Source: Sceloporus undulatus
Taxonomy: Eukaryota; Chordata; Lepidosauria; Squamata; Phrynosomatidae
Direction of reading: 5' to 3'
DNA length: 64,000 nt
Assembly (NCBI RefSeq): GCF_019175285.1
Contig: NC_056523.1
Span: forward strand, 115,982,080-116,046,079
The notes beneath the pieces were generated by a model. The model worked only from the letters and a program-made list of their open reading frames with translations. It ran no database searches and was not told where the DNA came from. The translations under genes and the position numbers were made by a program. Shown piece by piece: positions 1 to 9,589 of the stretch (its first letter is position 1; each line of letters starts with the position of its first letter).

Positions 1-2060
1 CTCAATATCCCCTTCGAAGCCGGCTCAACAGATCTATTAGGTGCAGCTCGGGAGTTCATGGCTTCCATGACAGCCATGGGCCTGTCCCAATTAGTTTCGG
101 GTCCAACACATTGTGCTGGTAATACACTCGATGTGGTCTTTAGTACAGAGAATTTCTCCTATGCTGCATGTATCGCATCTGCAGAGTCCCGTCCAGCAGA
201 CCTGTTCAGGATGGTTAGAGAGCTGACGCAACCGCCTCCCACCCTGAACCCTTTGCTTCAACTAACTAAAGCCTGCCGTGATGCTTTTAATGACTTTTTT
301 GCAGATAAAATCTCCCGGATAAGGGCTTATCTTGATCCCAGCTTTACCACAGATATGCAGGAGAGGTGTGCAGAGACTCCGTGGGTCATATTAGACTGGA
401 TCACCTTGAGTTTGTAAGTATCGATGAAGTGGACAAGCTCCTTGGAAGCATAAGGAAGACGACGTGCGCTCTCGATCCTTGCCCATCGTGGCTGACCGTC
501 CAGGGAGGGAATGCTATGATCACATTATTGCAATCTATAATCAATGCATCCTTTAGGGAGGGCAAATTTCCATCACAGTTAAAACTGGCAGTGGGTAAGC
601 CATTCTTTAAAAAGCCCTCTCTAGATCACCTGGAGAGAAACAACTATAGACCTATAGTTCTTGGACAAGGTGATTGAGAGAGCTGTGGCCTTCCAACTCC
701 AGGATGTCTTGGATGAAACTGATTATCTGGACCCATTTTGGCTTCAGGGCGGGATATGGAGTGGAGACAGCCATGGTCACCTTAATCGATGACCTCCGTC
801 TGGGCACAGACAGGGGAAGTATAACACTGTTGGTGCTCTTTGACATCTCAGCGGCTTTCGATACCATTGACCATGGTATCCTTCTGGAACGCCTGAGGGA
901 TTTGGGTATAGGGGACACTGAGCTCCAGTGGCTCCGATCCTACCTCTCAGGTAGGTCCCAGATGGTGAGGCTGGGGGACAGTTGTTCTTCTAGGAAAGAG
1001 CTAACATCTGGCGTTCCTCAAGGTGCCATTGTGTCCCCCATGCTATTTAACATTTACGTGAAACCGTTGGGAGAGATCATCCGGAGTCATGGGGCACAGG
1101 GTTATCAGTACACTGATGATACCCAAATATGTTTCTCCATGTCTCCGACTGCTACAGTGACTAAGAATGGCATCTCCCCGCTGAACTCCTGCCTTGAGTC
1201 AGTAATGGGCTGGATGAGGAAAAACAAACTCAGGCTGAATCCAGAGAAAAGGGAGGTACTTGCCATAGGTTCCTTAGGTCTGGGGAAGAAAATTTGTCCA
1301 CCACTCCTAGGCGGTGTTACACTTCCCCTGAAGGATGAAGTTCGCAGTTTGAGAGTACTTCTGGATCCATCTCTACATTTGTCATCTCAAATAGATGCAA
1401 CGGCCAGAAGTGCTTGGTACCAACTTCAGTTGATATGCCAACTGCGACCCTACTTCAACCGAAAGGACCTTGAAGCTGTAGTACATGCTCTGGAAATCTT
1501 TCCTCTTGATTTCTGTAATGTGCTCTACATGGGGCTACCCTTGTATCAAGTTTGGAATCTTCAACTAGTGCAAAATGCGGCAGCCAGGTTGGTCACTAAC
1601 TCTTCAAGATTTGACCATATAACACCTATCTTAAAAGATCTACACTGGCTCCCAATTAGCTTCTGGGCACAGTACAAGGTGTTGGTTATTACCTTTAAAG
1701 CCCTACATGGCTTGGGCCTCGGTTACTTACGGGAACGCATCTCCCCATATAATCCGCCTCGCACTCTTAGAAAAAGTGGGAAGAACCTGTTAGAGGTGTT
1801 ACCATCCAAACATGTTTCCACTTCCCAAAAAGCTTTCAGTATAGCTGCTCCTAGACTATGGAATGGACTCCCAGAAGAGACTCGCCTCGTTACATCCTTG
1901 GATATTTTCAAGAAGGTGGTAAAGACAGAGCTCTTCTGCCATACATATCCTCCTGCTTTTAATTCTGTTGTGACTCCGCCTCGATCTGTTGGGAGAGGCG
2001 GGAAGATATAAATAAAAACTATCACTATTATTATTATTACTATTACTATTATTATTACCA
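1..2060 (+). mobile_element. L2-clade LINE, internally deleted, 5' end outside window
   Basis: This is a non-LTR retrotransposon encoding an endonuclease plus reverse transcriptase. The first 170 bases encode the end of the apurinic-type endonuclease (GLSQLVSGPTH...LDVVFS). The sequence then jumps to the endonuclease-RT linker, so an internal piece is missing. The frame shifts near 366-420 and again near 670. From 674 to 2011 one open frame of 445 codons carries the palm (FDISAAFDTIDHGILLERL, SGVPQGAIVSPMLFNIY) and the thumb/C-terminal region (LHWLPISFWAQYKVL, AAPRLWNGLPEE). The catalytic YADD box reads YTDD at 1109-1120, so this copy is probably dead even where open. The 3' end runs into an imperfect (ATT)n tail at about 2025-2060. 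L2 is preferred over CR1 because of the AFDTIDHGILL wording and the ATT tail. Confidence 0.85.
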
Positions 2061-2065
2061 TTGCC

Positions 2066-2110
2066 AGGATTTCCTAGCACTGAGCTATGACAGTTAATCT
2101 GGTCTCAAAA
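2066..2110. mobile_element. Half of a MITE interrupted by the L2 insertion (remnant)
   Basis: Bases 2066-2108 (CCTAGCACTGAGC ... CTGGTCTCAAA) match the right half of the MITE at 5408-5605 (CTCTAGCACTGAGCC ... GTGGTCTCAAA). Only one arm is present here. The L2 that ends just upstream probably inserted into a copy of this MITE, whose other arm would then lie before the window. Confidence 0.5.
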
Positions 2111-2112
2111 TA

Positions 2113-2113
<1 letters not shown>

Positions 2114-2167
<54 letters not shown>

Positions 2168-2168
2168 T
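2114..2168. repeat. (ATT)n microsatellite
   Basis: About 18 uninterrupted ATT units follow the MITE remnant. They are separated from the L2 tail by about 50 bases, so they are probably the seeded tail of a second retroelement or an independent expansion. Confidence 0.9.
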
Positions 2169-2552
2169 CCAAAGAAGTGTGTTTATAACCTGTAGCACAA
2201 ATAAGGGCTTGTTTATACCAATCATAAATGAAAACTTTCACAGCAGGACCAGAAGAACTACTGAGTACAGTGATGTGATACAGGAAGCAATTCTCTGGGA
2301 GAATACCCAGATGGATGGGCGAATCATGATGGAATTGTCCTGGCTATTCAGACCTTTTTTGAAATGCGCAAATTAATCGTTTCTCCCAAGTTATAAACGA
2401 TTTGGAATCGCCTATCTGTTATGACGATTCCACGACACTTTGGGACATTAAAGGAACAATATAGTGACAACATCATGTGAAAATCTTCCTCCCCAATGCT
2501 TTAGAATGACAGTAATAATACTATTTTGTAACAATTTTTACCCAGTGTGAAA
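2169..2552. other. Unassigned sequence, possible MITE end
   Basis: No coding or repeat family was recognised with confidence. GGCTATTCAGACC at 2343-2355 resembles the terminal motif GGTCATTCAGAC of the MITE at 44100-44525, so a degraded relative may lie here. No second terminus was found. Confidence 0.3.
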
Positions 2553-2600
2553 AATCTCCAATAATAATAATAATGATGATGATAATAATAATAATAATAA
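2553..2600. repeat. (AAT)n/(GAT)n microsatellite
   Basis: AAT units are interrupted by four GAT units and then continue to about 2600. Confidence 0.85.
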
Positions 2601-2669
2601 CAGCTTTGGGGTGACAGGGGTCTAAAGAGGAGGTCCTAGTCTATACTGGTAGACTGGGAGGGTTTAGAC

Positions 2670-3098
2670 CGGGGTAGGCAACCTACGGCCCGTAGGCCGG
2701 ATGCGGCCCAGCAAGGCCTTGGGACCGGCCCCAGCCCGGTCCTGCCACCAATTGCTGCCGGAGCATTTGGCCTCTCGCGTGAGGGCATGGGGCCTTTGGC
2801 CTATCAGGAGGAGGCGGGCAAGGGGGGGGGCAAGCAGCAGGCAAGGGGGGAATTGTCTATAGAAGCCTCAGAAACATGCATTTATATTAACATTTTTTTA
2901 AAAATCAGCATTTTTTTTGCGTGTTCTCCATTTTTTAAAAAAGTGTCCTCCATTTGAATATTTTGTCCTACATCTGTCCCGGTTTATTGATTTCAATTTT
3001 TTTTAAAAAAAATAATTATTTATTTTTTGGCTTCGGCCCCCCCAGTTGTCTGAGGGACAGCAACCAGGCCCCCGGCTCAAAAAGGTTGCCTACCCCTG
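2670..3098. mobile_element. Non-autonomous hAT-type transposon with 8-bp TSD
   Basis: The element starts CGGGGTAGGCAACC and ends GGTTGCCTACCCCTG, which are inverted repeats of each other. It is flanked by a perfect 8-base direct repeat, GTTTAGAC, at 2662-2669 and 3099-3106. An 8-bp duplication and a CAGGGGTRGGCAACC terminus are typical of hAT elements. The interior is GC-rich on the left and homopolymer-rich A/T on the right, with no transposase frame, so it is a MITE of about 429 bp. The intact duplication suggests moderate age. Confidence 0.85.
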
Positions 3099-3106
3099 GT
3101 TTAGAC

Positions 3107-3440
3107 TGATTAGCCTTGCCCTTCTCTTCACACAGTGAATGTTCCAACAGGGGTTTATGTGTCATTAAGACTGGGAGATTGAAGTCTGTCAGAGGGAACT
3201 ATACTGAGATTCTTCTAGCAGAACAGATAATAGTTTTGCACTGGAGAGATCTTTTCCTAACATAGAAAATAATACATAGTATTACTATAATCTATGCCTG
3301 TCACAGAACCAACTCTCAAAAGCCCAACCAATTTGTCTTGAGTACACAAAATATTACTTGTAAAGTCTCGCAATCATCCAATATTGTTGAGAGATAAAAA
3401 ATGGATGTCAACTATTTTTACACTTTCCTGGTAGAAAATT
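3107..3440. other. Unassigned sequence
   Basis: No gene, repeat family or regulatory structure was recognised between the hAT element and the next L2 copy. Confidence 0.4.
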
Positions 3441-3445
3441 CTACC

Positions 3446-4557
3446 TGCGCCATCGGCGTTTGAAGCTCAACATGTCCAAGACGGAGCTCCTTGTCTTTCC
3501 TCCTAAGCCCAACCTTCAACACTCCTTTTCTGTCTCTGTGGACAACATTTCCATTCAACCAGTCCAGCAAGCCCGCAGTCTTGGCTTTATCTTTGACTCT
3601 TCTCTGTCGTGTATCCCTCAGATCCAGACCACAGCCAAGGCTTGTCGATTCTTTTTGTACAATATTGCCAAAATCCGACCATATCTCTCCGCCTCTACTG
3701 CCAAGATCCTGGTCCATGCCCTAGTGATCTCACGACTTGATTACTGTAATGTCCTCCTGGCTGGGCTTCCTCTTTCTCACCTCCGTCCTTTAATCTCTGT
3801 CCAGCATTCAGCTGCACGCATTATCACTTCCACCCACCGCTCTGACCACATTTCTCCTGTGTTGGCATCCCTTCACTGGCTCCCTCTCCCTTTCCGCATT
3901 CAGTATAAGCTCCTGCTGTCGACATTCAAAGCCCTCCATGGACTGGCCCCTCCTTACTTATCAGACCTTCTTTCTCTTCACCTTCCCACCAGGGCCCTCC
4001 GTTCTGGTAGTCAAGGGTTCCTGTCTCAGCCCAGGATTTCCTCTGCCCCATCCCGGATTCGCCCCTTTTCACTTGCTGCCCCTCACTCCTGGAACCTTCT
4101 TCCTCCACAAGCAAGAGCCATCACTTCTTTAACCAGCTTCAAAACGGAGCTGATAACCATCCTATTCAGAGAAGCTTTCCCAGGCATCGCATAATTGTCG
4201 CTTACTATCTGATGTTCTGTTGTTGGCTGTTTATCGATCCATTTCCTGTATTCCTATGTACTGTATATGTATTATCCTACTTGTGATTATGTATTTTCTC
4301 TGGATAATGATTAACCATCCATTATGAAGCCTTGCCCTCCCTCCAGTCCATCTGCCTTGGTCCAGACCTCGGAGGTTGAGAGGAACTGCTGGACCTCTTA
4401 CCCTTTCCCTCCACCACTCCCTTCTCCTTCTGTGTCATGTCTTTTTAGATTGTAAGCCTGAGGGCAGGGAACCGTCTAACTAAAAAGATTGCATGTACAG
4501 CGCTGTGTAAATTTACAGCGCTTCATAAATAAAGGTTAATAATAATAATAATAATGA
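3446..4557 (+). mobile_element. L2-clade LINE, 5'-truncated (second lineage)
   Basis: The open frame to 4194 starts within the RT domain at LKLNMSKTELLVFPPKP and continues through the thumb and C-terminus (RLDYCNVLLAGLP, LHWLPLPFRIQYKLL, PHSWNLLPPQARAITSL). It is 5'-truncated just after the catalytic palm. The wording differs from the L2 at 1-2060, so this is a separate L2 lineage. The 3' UTR contains GTAAGCCTGAGGGCAGGGAAC. It ends in a perfect hairpin, AGCGCTGT...ACAGCGCT, at about 4500-4522, followed by ATAAATAAAGGTT and (AAT)n. The same 3' end recurs at 8646-9050 (minus strand) and 34225-34318. Confidence 0.85.
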
Positions 4558-5296
4558 TGTAGTTGTGCTGACTACTGCAAATATAGATAGACTTCAGGAT
4601 GCACAAGATCCACTTATTCATTTCCAGTTCCTTCATCAATACCATGGAATTTCAGTATTTATTTGTAACCTGTGGCTGGACCAACTGGTCAAAAAAGGGG
4701 AAGGCACTGGAAGCAGGGGAAAAGAGACTGTTCGAATGGAAGGGAGTTCCTATTTCCATTGTACAAAACTCTTAGGTGATAAAAATGACTCACCACCACC
4801 ATCAAAGGAGGTCAATGTAAGGATTACATATATCTCTGGGAAATAGCCTGGGAAAAGGCAGGCACTAAGTGTGCCCATGGCTGCTTCTTGCCTGAAGGGG
4901 AGCAGCCACCCTTTAGAGAGGCCTGGAAAGCCCCAGGAGATGGCCCCTATTTCTGAAGCTACTTAGGATTGAAGGGGTGAGTCAAGGAGTAGGAAGCAGA
5001 GCAGAGATTGTTTAAAAATATGCTTCCTCTCCCTTCTGGAGAGTCTTTCACAGCTCTTTATTTGATATATTGCTTGTCAATAGATTCCAAAGAGATATCT
5101 GTCTCTCTAAATACAAGTAGAAGTGGAAGACACATTGTTAATCTAGTATATTTATTACTACTGCTACTAGACAATGTATATTGGGGTTTTAAAGAAACAG
5201 TCCAGACCAGTTCCTTGTTCCTATTAACAAACTGACCTCAAGTCTGGACAGCAATATTTGCTACAAGATCTGGTCCATGTTAACATATATGTACAA
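4558..5296. other. Unassigned sequence
   Basis: Two short open frames (4565-4846 and 5008-5235) show no recognisable motif and no codon-like bias. No repeat family was identified. Confidence 0.4.
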
Positions 5297-5304
5297 ACCT
5301 AGTT

Positions 5305-5741
5305 CAGGGTGACCAGACTCCTTTACCCGGACGTCTCCTACATTTCAACCTTCTGTTCAGGACAAATTTCAAAATGTCTTTCATTCTGAGCATAAGTTCC
5401 AAACCAGACTGCAGAAATAATCCAGTTTGAGACCGCATTAACTGCCCTGGCCCAGTGCTAGGGAATTCTGGGAACTGTAGTTTTGTGTGACATTTAGCTT
5501 TCTCTGTCAGAGATCTGTTGTGTCACAATAAGCTACAGTTCCCAGGATACTCTAGCACTGAGCCAAGGCAGGTAAAGTGGTCTCAAACTGGATTATTTTT
5601 GCAGTGTGTTTTGGACATAAGCATGAATTTATACTTATATCAGTGTTTTTAGCTTTTATTTTGTAATGTCCTATATTTTTCTTGAATGTCGTACATTTTG
5701 CAGTACCTTGTCCTCTGTGGTGATGACATCTGGTCACTCTG
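5305..5741. mobile_element. hAT-like MITE interrupted by a second MITE
   Basis: The left end CAGGGTGACCAGACT and the right end, read in reverse as CAGAGTGACCAGATGTC, form terminal inverted repeats. Both arms then run into sequence about failed 'gtcctacattt', as in vertebrate hAT MITEs with CAGGGTGACCAGA termini. Flanking 8-mers (ACCTAGTT and ACCCAACA) match only partly, so the element looks old. Positions 5408-5605 are occupied by a different palindromic MITE, making this a nested pair. Confidence 0.6.
5408..5605. mobile_element. Palindromic MITE (CTGYAGAAATAAT family), nested
   Basis: The left arm ACTGCAGAAATAATCCAGT and the right arm, its inverse, ACTGGATTATTTTTGCAGT, bracket about 198 bp. 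The centre includes the complementary stretches GGGAACTGTAG and CTACAGTTCCC, so the whole unit can fold back. The arms resemble those of the MITE at 38547-38768 (CTGTAGAAATAATGCAG), so both belong to one group. Confidence 0.75.
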
Positions 5742-5744
5742 ACC

Positions 5745-6705
5745 CAACAGTCCTAGCTTGAATCAAACAGTTGATTCACCTATCTTAGAACTGCTTACTG
5801 CAAGGTCTCCAGCAAAAGTATTTTGAAGCCATAGTAAAATTGTAATATCTCTGCAAGTTCAGATGTATCTATCCCAGCATCCTGTTCCTCACGTTGGTCA
5901 ATCAGACATCTATGGAAGGATAAGAAGCCCTAGAATCATATTTGTAGTGGGGGCAAATTGCAAAATTAAGGGAAGTCATTATTGATTTTGCCTGGGTTTA
6001 GGTGTGTTTTGACAAAGCAAAGCGGTATACTCTGCATTCAAAATTTTCATTATCATCATCTGAGGCAGCTAACAATCTGACTGCCATGAAATTAAGCAAA
6101 ATATTATAAAACTTATCAATAAAAATAAACACAATTAATATATCAACCAAAGGTGAAAAAATATGGAAAACTCCGTTAAGTGAATGCAAAGATGTCTGTA
6201 AGATATTCTAACATGCCATCCCCTCCACTTCACAGTTTAGACCAAAAACTATGGAGATATGAGAAGTAGCCATGCACACATAATGCCCTCAAAACAAATT
6301 GCTATTTTTTTAATATCTGTCAAGCTTAAGGAGTAGAAAATCTCCTGATCCCAAACCTGGAATTATGTTTACAAAGTGAGATGGTCAACTTTGCTGATGA
6401 ATTATAATTATATAATTACATATAATTATATATAAATTATAAATTATTTAGTGTGGTCAGAGCAAAAATAGATGGTAAGAGATTTGAAATCTTTCTTAAT
6501 TGAAAGAATTATATTTAAGATGATAAATGAAATTTGAGGGGTGGAGGACAAGAGTAAGTGGTAACATCCAAAATCCTCCTCCACCACTACCTCTACAGTG
6601 GTGGGTTGTGACATTTACTGACCAAGGAATATGTGGACCATGATTAACTTCTCTGTGAAAATATCACCTCAGTGTATGGTTGCAGTAGCAAAAGGGAAAT
6701 TCAAA
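5745..6705. other. Unassigned AT-rich sequence
   Basis: No gene was recognised. Positions 6398-6450 are an AT-only run rich in small palindromes (TAATTATA units), which could form cruciforms but has no other meaning that I can support. Confidence 0.4.
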
Positions 6706-6714
6706 ATTGAGCGT

Positions 6715-6850
6715 AATTAAAACTTGGCCAGTTTCCTCAGAGGAGGTTTTGCCATTGCCATCCTCTGAGGCTGAGAGAGTGGAACTTGCCCAAGGTCACC
6801 CAGTGGTTTGCATGGCTCAGTGGGGATTCAAATCTTTCTGCCTCTTGTCT
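6715..6850 (-). mobile_element. tRNA-headed SINE fragment
   Basis: On the minus strand the order is a degraded B-box region, CACTGGGTGACCTTGGGCAAG, then CTCAGCCTCAGAGGA and CAAAACCTCCTCTGAGG. This is the body of the MIR-like squamate SINE seen complete at 14990-15235. The A-box head and the 3' tail are lost. Confidence 0.7.
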
Positions 6851-6968
6851 TTCTCCACCTCCCCAGGCATCCTCCTGGGATTATGCCACCCACACCACTA
6901 CCCAGAGATTTTGGGGCTCCCCACACCCACCTACCCACTGTGGGGGAGCCTAGCCAGGAGATCACCCT

Positions 6969-7008
6969 TCCTCCTCCTCCTCCTCCTCCTCCTCCTCCTC
7001 CTCCTCCT
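6969..7008. repeat. (CTC)n microsatellite
   Basis: About 13 uninterrupted CTC units. It explains the poly-Leu and poly-Pro open frames across 6707-7231, which are not genes. Confidence 0.95.
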
Positions 7009-7164
7009 GTGGCACCTTCAGGAGTGGCTCTCTGGCCTGGGGAAAATCAGCAGTTGCCTCTTAGGGGGACCAAGCCTCCAGCGGCGACCAAGACACAGTG
7101 AGCAGGCAGTTCGGGGCTCCAGGATAGGACAGGGGGCCATGCCCAACATCCCCAGTGGAGAGGA

Positions 7165-7446
7165 AGCTGAGGGAGTTTTCTTGGCCAGTTTCTTCAGAGG
7201 AGGCTCTGGCATTGCCATAGCCATCCTCTGAGGCTGAGAAATTGGAGGCCCAGAGGAGGTGGTGGCCAGGATTCCTGAAGGGAAGGGGGAATCTGTGAAT
7301 CAGCGGCCCACTTCAGCAGCCCTTCCCTGGCAAAAGTGCCCAGCTCCCCCCCCCCTTTGAAGACAAGGCTGGGTTATGATTGCCCAAGACCACCCAATGG
7401 GCTTTCATGGCTCAGTGGGGATTCAAACCCTGGTCTCCAGAATGGA
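7165..7446 (-). mobile_element. tRNA-headed SINE split by about 135 bp
   Basis: The SINE body is present in two parts. 7165-7232 covers the CCTCTGAGGCTGAGA segment and its 3' neighbour. 7373-7446 covers TGCCCAAG, CCCAATGGG and the B box (GGTTTGAATCCCC in sense). In intact copies these parts are contiguous, so 7233-7372 is foreign or duplicated DNA. The inserted part is G/C-rich and carries a poly-C run at about 7347-7358. Confidence 0.55.
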
Positions 7447-8010
7447 AGACGTTTTGGTATTCCTCCTGGGCTGAAGGTTGGAATGTAGGGTGGGTCCTGG
7501 GAAAGGAGAGGGGGGAAATGGCAAATTCCCCCCCAAAACTGGTGAGGGATAGGATATACCCCTGTACCAACCCACTGCCCCAGTAATCCCTCCTTTCTAG
7601 TTTGATGTGATTCAGGTCCATCATTCCTATTTGCTGAACATGCTTGCTAATCACTTCTTTTCAAAAGAGCCACCAAAAAAACTAATGTCAGGAAAGAGCG
7701 ATTTTTTTGCATTCGTCTTGCATCAAAGTGAGAAGGCTGAAACCATTTCAAATGGGAACAAGGCACAAATAAAGCAATCAGCAAAACTACATAAATCATA
7801 GTGGGAATGGGCCCCAGGAAATGCCTGTGAGGTTGGACAAGAGCTCTTAAAACAAAATGGAAAATCAAAAATACGACAGGGGGAAACATAGCTCAGAAGC
7901 ACAGTTTTAAGAAATATGAGGACCCCTTCATGGTCTAGGAAAAGGACAGGAAAATATGAACTTTTATGGCAGAAATCTCATACTTCTTAAAGTGAATACA
8001 AAAGAATATA
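7447..8010. other. Unassigned sequence
   Basis: Several overlapping short frames on both strands (7380-7889) have no recognisable domain. No repeat family was recognised. Confidence 0.4.
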
Positions 8011-8064
8011 ATTTTTTGTGGGTTTTTTGGGCTATGCGGCCATGTTCCAGAAGAGTTTCTTCCT

Positions 8065-8099
8065 GACGTTTCACCAGCATCTGTGGCTGGCATCTTCAG
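8065..8099 (-). ncRNA. Hammerhead-ribozyme-like motif, minus strand
   Basis: Read on the minus strand: CTGAAGA (fits the CUGANGA core; position 7 is variable), stem II GCCAGC/GCTGGT around loop CACAGAT, then GAAAC and GTC. The bases before the core (TTCT) can pair with AGGA after GTC as stem I. Stem III would be only two pairs with no loop, so a single copy should cleave poorly and any activity would need a dimer. This is a sequence match only. Confidence 0.4.
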
Positions 8100-8111
8100 A
8101 GAATGCATTCT

Positions 8112-8146
8112 CTGAAGATGTCAGCCACAGATGCTGGTGAAACATC
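8112..8146 (+). ncRNA. Hammerhead-ribozyme-like motif, plus strand
   Basis: This is the mirror copy in the other arm: CTGAAGA, stem II GTCAGC/GCTGGT with two wobble pairs, GAAAC, then ATC in place of GTC. ATC still fits the NUH cleavage rule. The stem is weaker than in the minus-strand copy. Confidence 0.3.
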
Positions 8147-8234
8147 AGGAAGAAACCCTTCTAGAACATGGCCACATAGCCTGAAAAACCCACAAAAAAC
8201 TATGGATGCCGACCATGAAAGCCTTCGACTTCAC

Positions 8235-8604
8235 AAAAAAAAAAAATCTGCTAATAGGCCAAAAAACAAACAAAATGAAAAATGTCACTAACTGTGTTCC
8301 AGTTCCTGGTTAATATGAAACCTATACACCATTCAGACTTTTCCTGTAATTTTTTAAAAAAATTTCTCACTGTGCTGTTAACAATTTGTGCCAGCTGAAA
8401 AACTGGTTTCTGTGTTGTTTGATCAGCCTATCAATATGACTACAGAAAAATAACAATACCAAAATCTGATAATTATAAATTTATGGGAGACTACGAACTT
8501 ATGTATAACATAATAATATACAATACATTCCACTTCTGACTATATTCAACTAACTAACCCAAACAAAGAAGAAAAGAGAAATCACACAGGAGATAAGACC
8601 AATG
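8235..8604. other. Unassigned sequence
   Basis: AT-rich with no recognised gene or repeat. It starts with a short poly-A run after the foldback repeat. Confidence 0.4.
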
Positions 8605-8605
8605 A

Positions 8606-8645
<40 letters not shown>
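8606..8645. repeat. (ATT)n tail of the adjacent L2
   Basis: This is the 3' tail, in minus orientation, of the L2 copy at 8646-9050. Confidence 0.9.
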
Positions 8646-8647
<2 letters not shown>

Positions 8648-9049
8648 CTTTATTTATAAAGCGTTGTAAATTTACACAGCGCTGTACATACAATTTTATT
8701 AATTGGACGGTTCCCTGCCCTCAGGCTTACAATCTAAAAAGACACGACACAGAAGGAGAAGGGAGTGGTGGTGGGGAAGGGGCCTGTCTAGTAAGATAAT
8801 ACATATACAATACATAGCAATACAGGAAATGATTCAATAAAACAGACAACAAAAGAACATCAAATAGCAAGTGACAATTATGCAATGCCTGGGAACGCTT
8901 CTCTGAACAGGATGGTCTTCAGCTCTGTTTTGAAGCTGGTTAAGGAAGTGATGGCTCTTGCTCGCGGGGGAAGAAGGTTCCAGGAGTGAGGGGCAGCAAG
9001 TGAAAAGGGGAGAATCCAAGATGGGGCAGAGGAAATCCTGGGCTTGTTC

Positions 9050-9050
<1 letters not shown>
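8646..9050 (-). mobile_element. L2-clade LINE, short 3' fragment
   Basis: On the minus strand it carries the end of the ORF (in one frame SPGFPLPHLGFSPFHLLPLT, matching an off-frame reading of the copy at 3446-4557), then GTAAGCCTGAGGGCAGGGAAC and the AGCGCTGTGTAAATTTACA hairpin. It is the same lineage as 3446-4557 and is strongly 5'-truncated. Both ends abut (ATT)n tracts, so it probably landed in or beside an older tract. Confidence 0.8.
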
Positions 9051-9104
<54 letters not shown>

Positions 9105-9114
9105 NNNNNNNNNN
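9051..9114. repeat. (ATT)n microsatellite ending in an assembly gap
   Basis: About 18 ATT units run straight into ten N bases (9105-9114). The assembler probably stopped in the repeat, so the true tract length is unknown. Confidence 0.9.
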
Positions 9115-9168
9115 TGCGACCCTAAGGTGACCCTATCATAGGGTTTTCTTGGCAAGTTTCTTCAGACT
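9115..9168 (-). mobile_element. tRNA-headed SINE, 3' part
   Basis: On the minus strand, GAAACTTGCCAAGAAAACCC, then TATGATAGGGTCACC and TTAGGGTCGCA match the 3' half of the SINE at 14990-15235. The rest is lost or hidden by the gap. Confidence 0.65.
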
Positions 9169-9351
9169 GAAGAGTATATAAAAGTTCCCACACTCCCATA
9201 GAACTATTTCATGGGATGGGTATTATGGAGCATAGATAGATCAAAATATGCACAATTATCAAATTAAAGAAGGTCAAATATTATGGCAATTTCATAAGTG
9301 AATTAAAGCAAGTAACTATATAACACAGTTGCTACAGAATGGGGAAACACA

Positions 9352-9584
9352 GGCCTGTTACAGACAGCCAAAATAAAGCTGCTTCGAGTCACAGTGGAGG
9401 TACGGTGTTTCAATGATGCATGCATCCTAAGAGTCCAGAGGTCACAAAAAAGCCACGCTCCAGCCCTAAGGACTGGAGCATGGCTTTGGTGTGGCTTCTG
9501 GACTCTTAGGACGCATACATCATTGAAACACCATACCTCCACTGTGACTTGAAGCAGCTTTATTTTGGCTGTCTGTAACAAGCC
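9352..9584. mobile_element. Long-palindrome MITE of about 233 bp
   Basis: The left arm GGCCTGTTACAGACAGCC and its continuation is mirrored by the right arm over at least 85 bases with about six differences, mostly C/T changes at CpG sites. The central loop is itself palindromic (GCTCCAGCCC...GGACTGGAGC). It is flanked by ACA on both sides, a possible 3-bp duplication. There is no coding capacity. The low arm divergence suggests a fairly recent element. Confidence 0.8.
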
Positions 9585-9589
9585 ACAGT

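Larger units (their letters stand above)
8012..8234. mobile_element. Foldback repeat, probably Penelope-like in origin, copy 1
   Basis: The two arms (8012-8105 and 8106-8198) are near-perfect inverted copies sharing TTTTTGTGGGTTTTTTGGGC, GGCCATGTTC and CAGCATCTGTGGCTGG. A one-sided extension follows to 8234 (ACTATGGATGCCGACCATGA, then AGCCTTCGACTTCACA). The extension makes it asymmetric, unlike a plain MITE. The same repeat recurs at 12452-12633. I recall related sequences in vertebrate Penelope-like retroelements, but the family name is an inference. Both arms contain the hammerhead-like order CTGAAGA, stem, GAAAC, NTC (see separate entries). Confidence 0.7.

Noticed and set aside
3926-4132. 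Frames on both strands inside the L2 at 3446-4557
   Set aside because: Shadows of the L2 RT frame.
6707-7231. 174-codon frame with poly-Leu and overlapping poly-Pro frame
   Set aside because: Both are generated by (CTC)n and SINE sequence.
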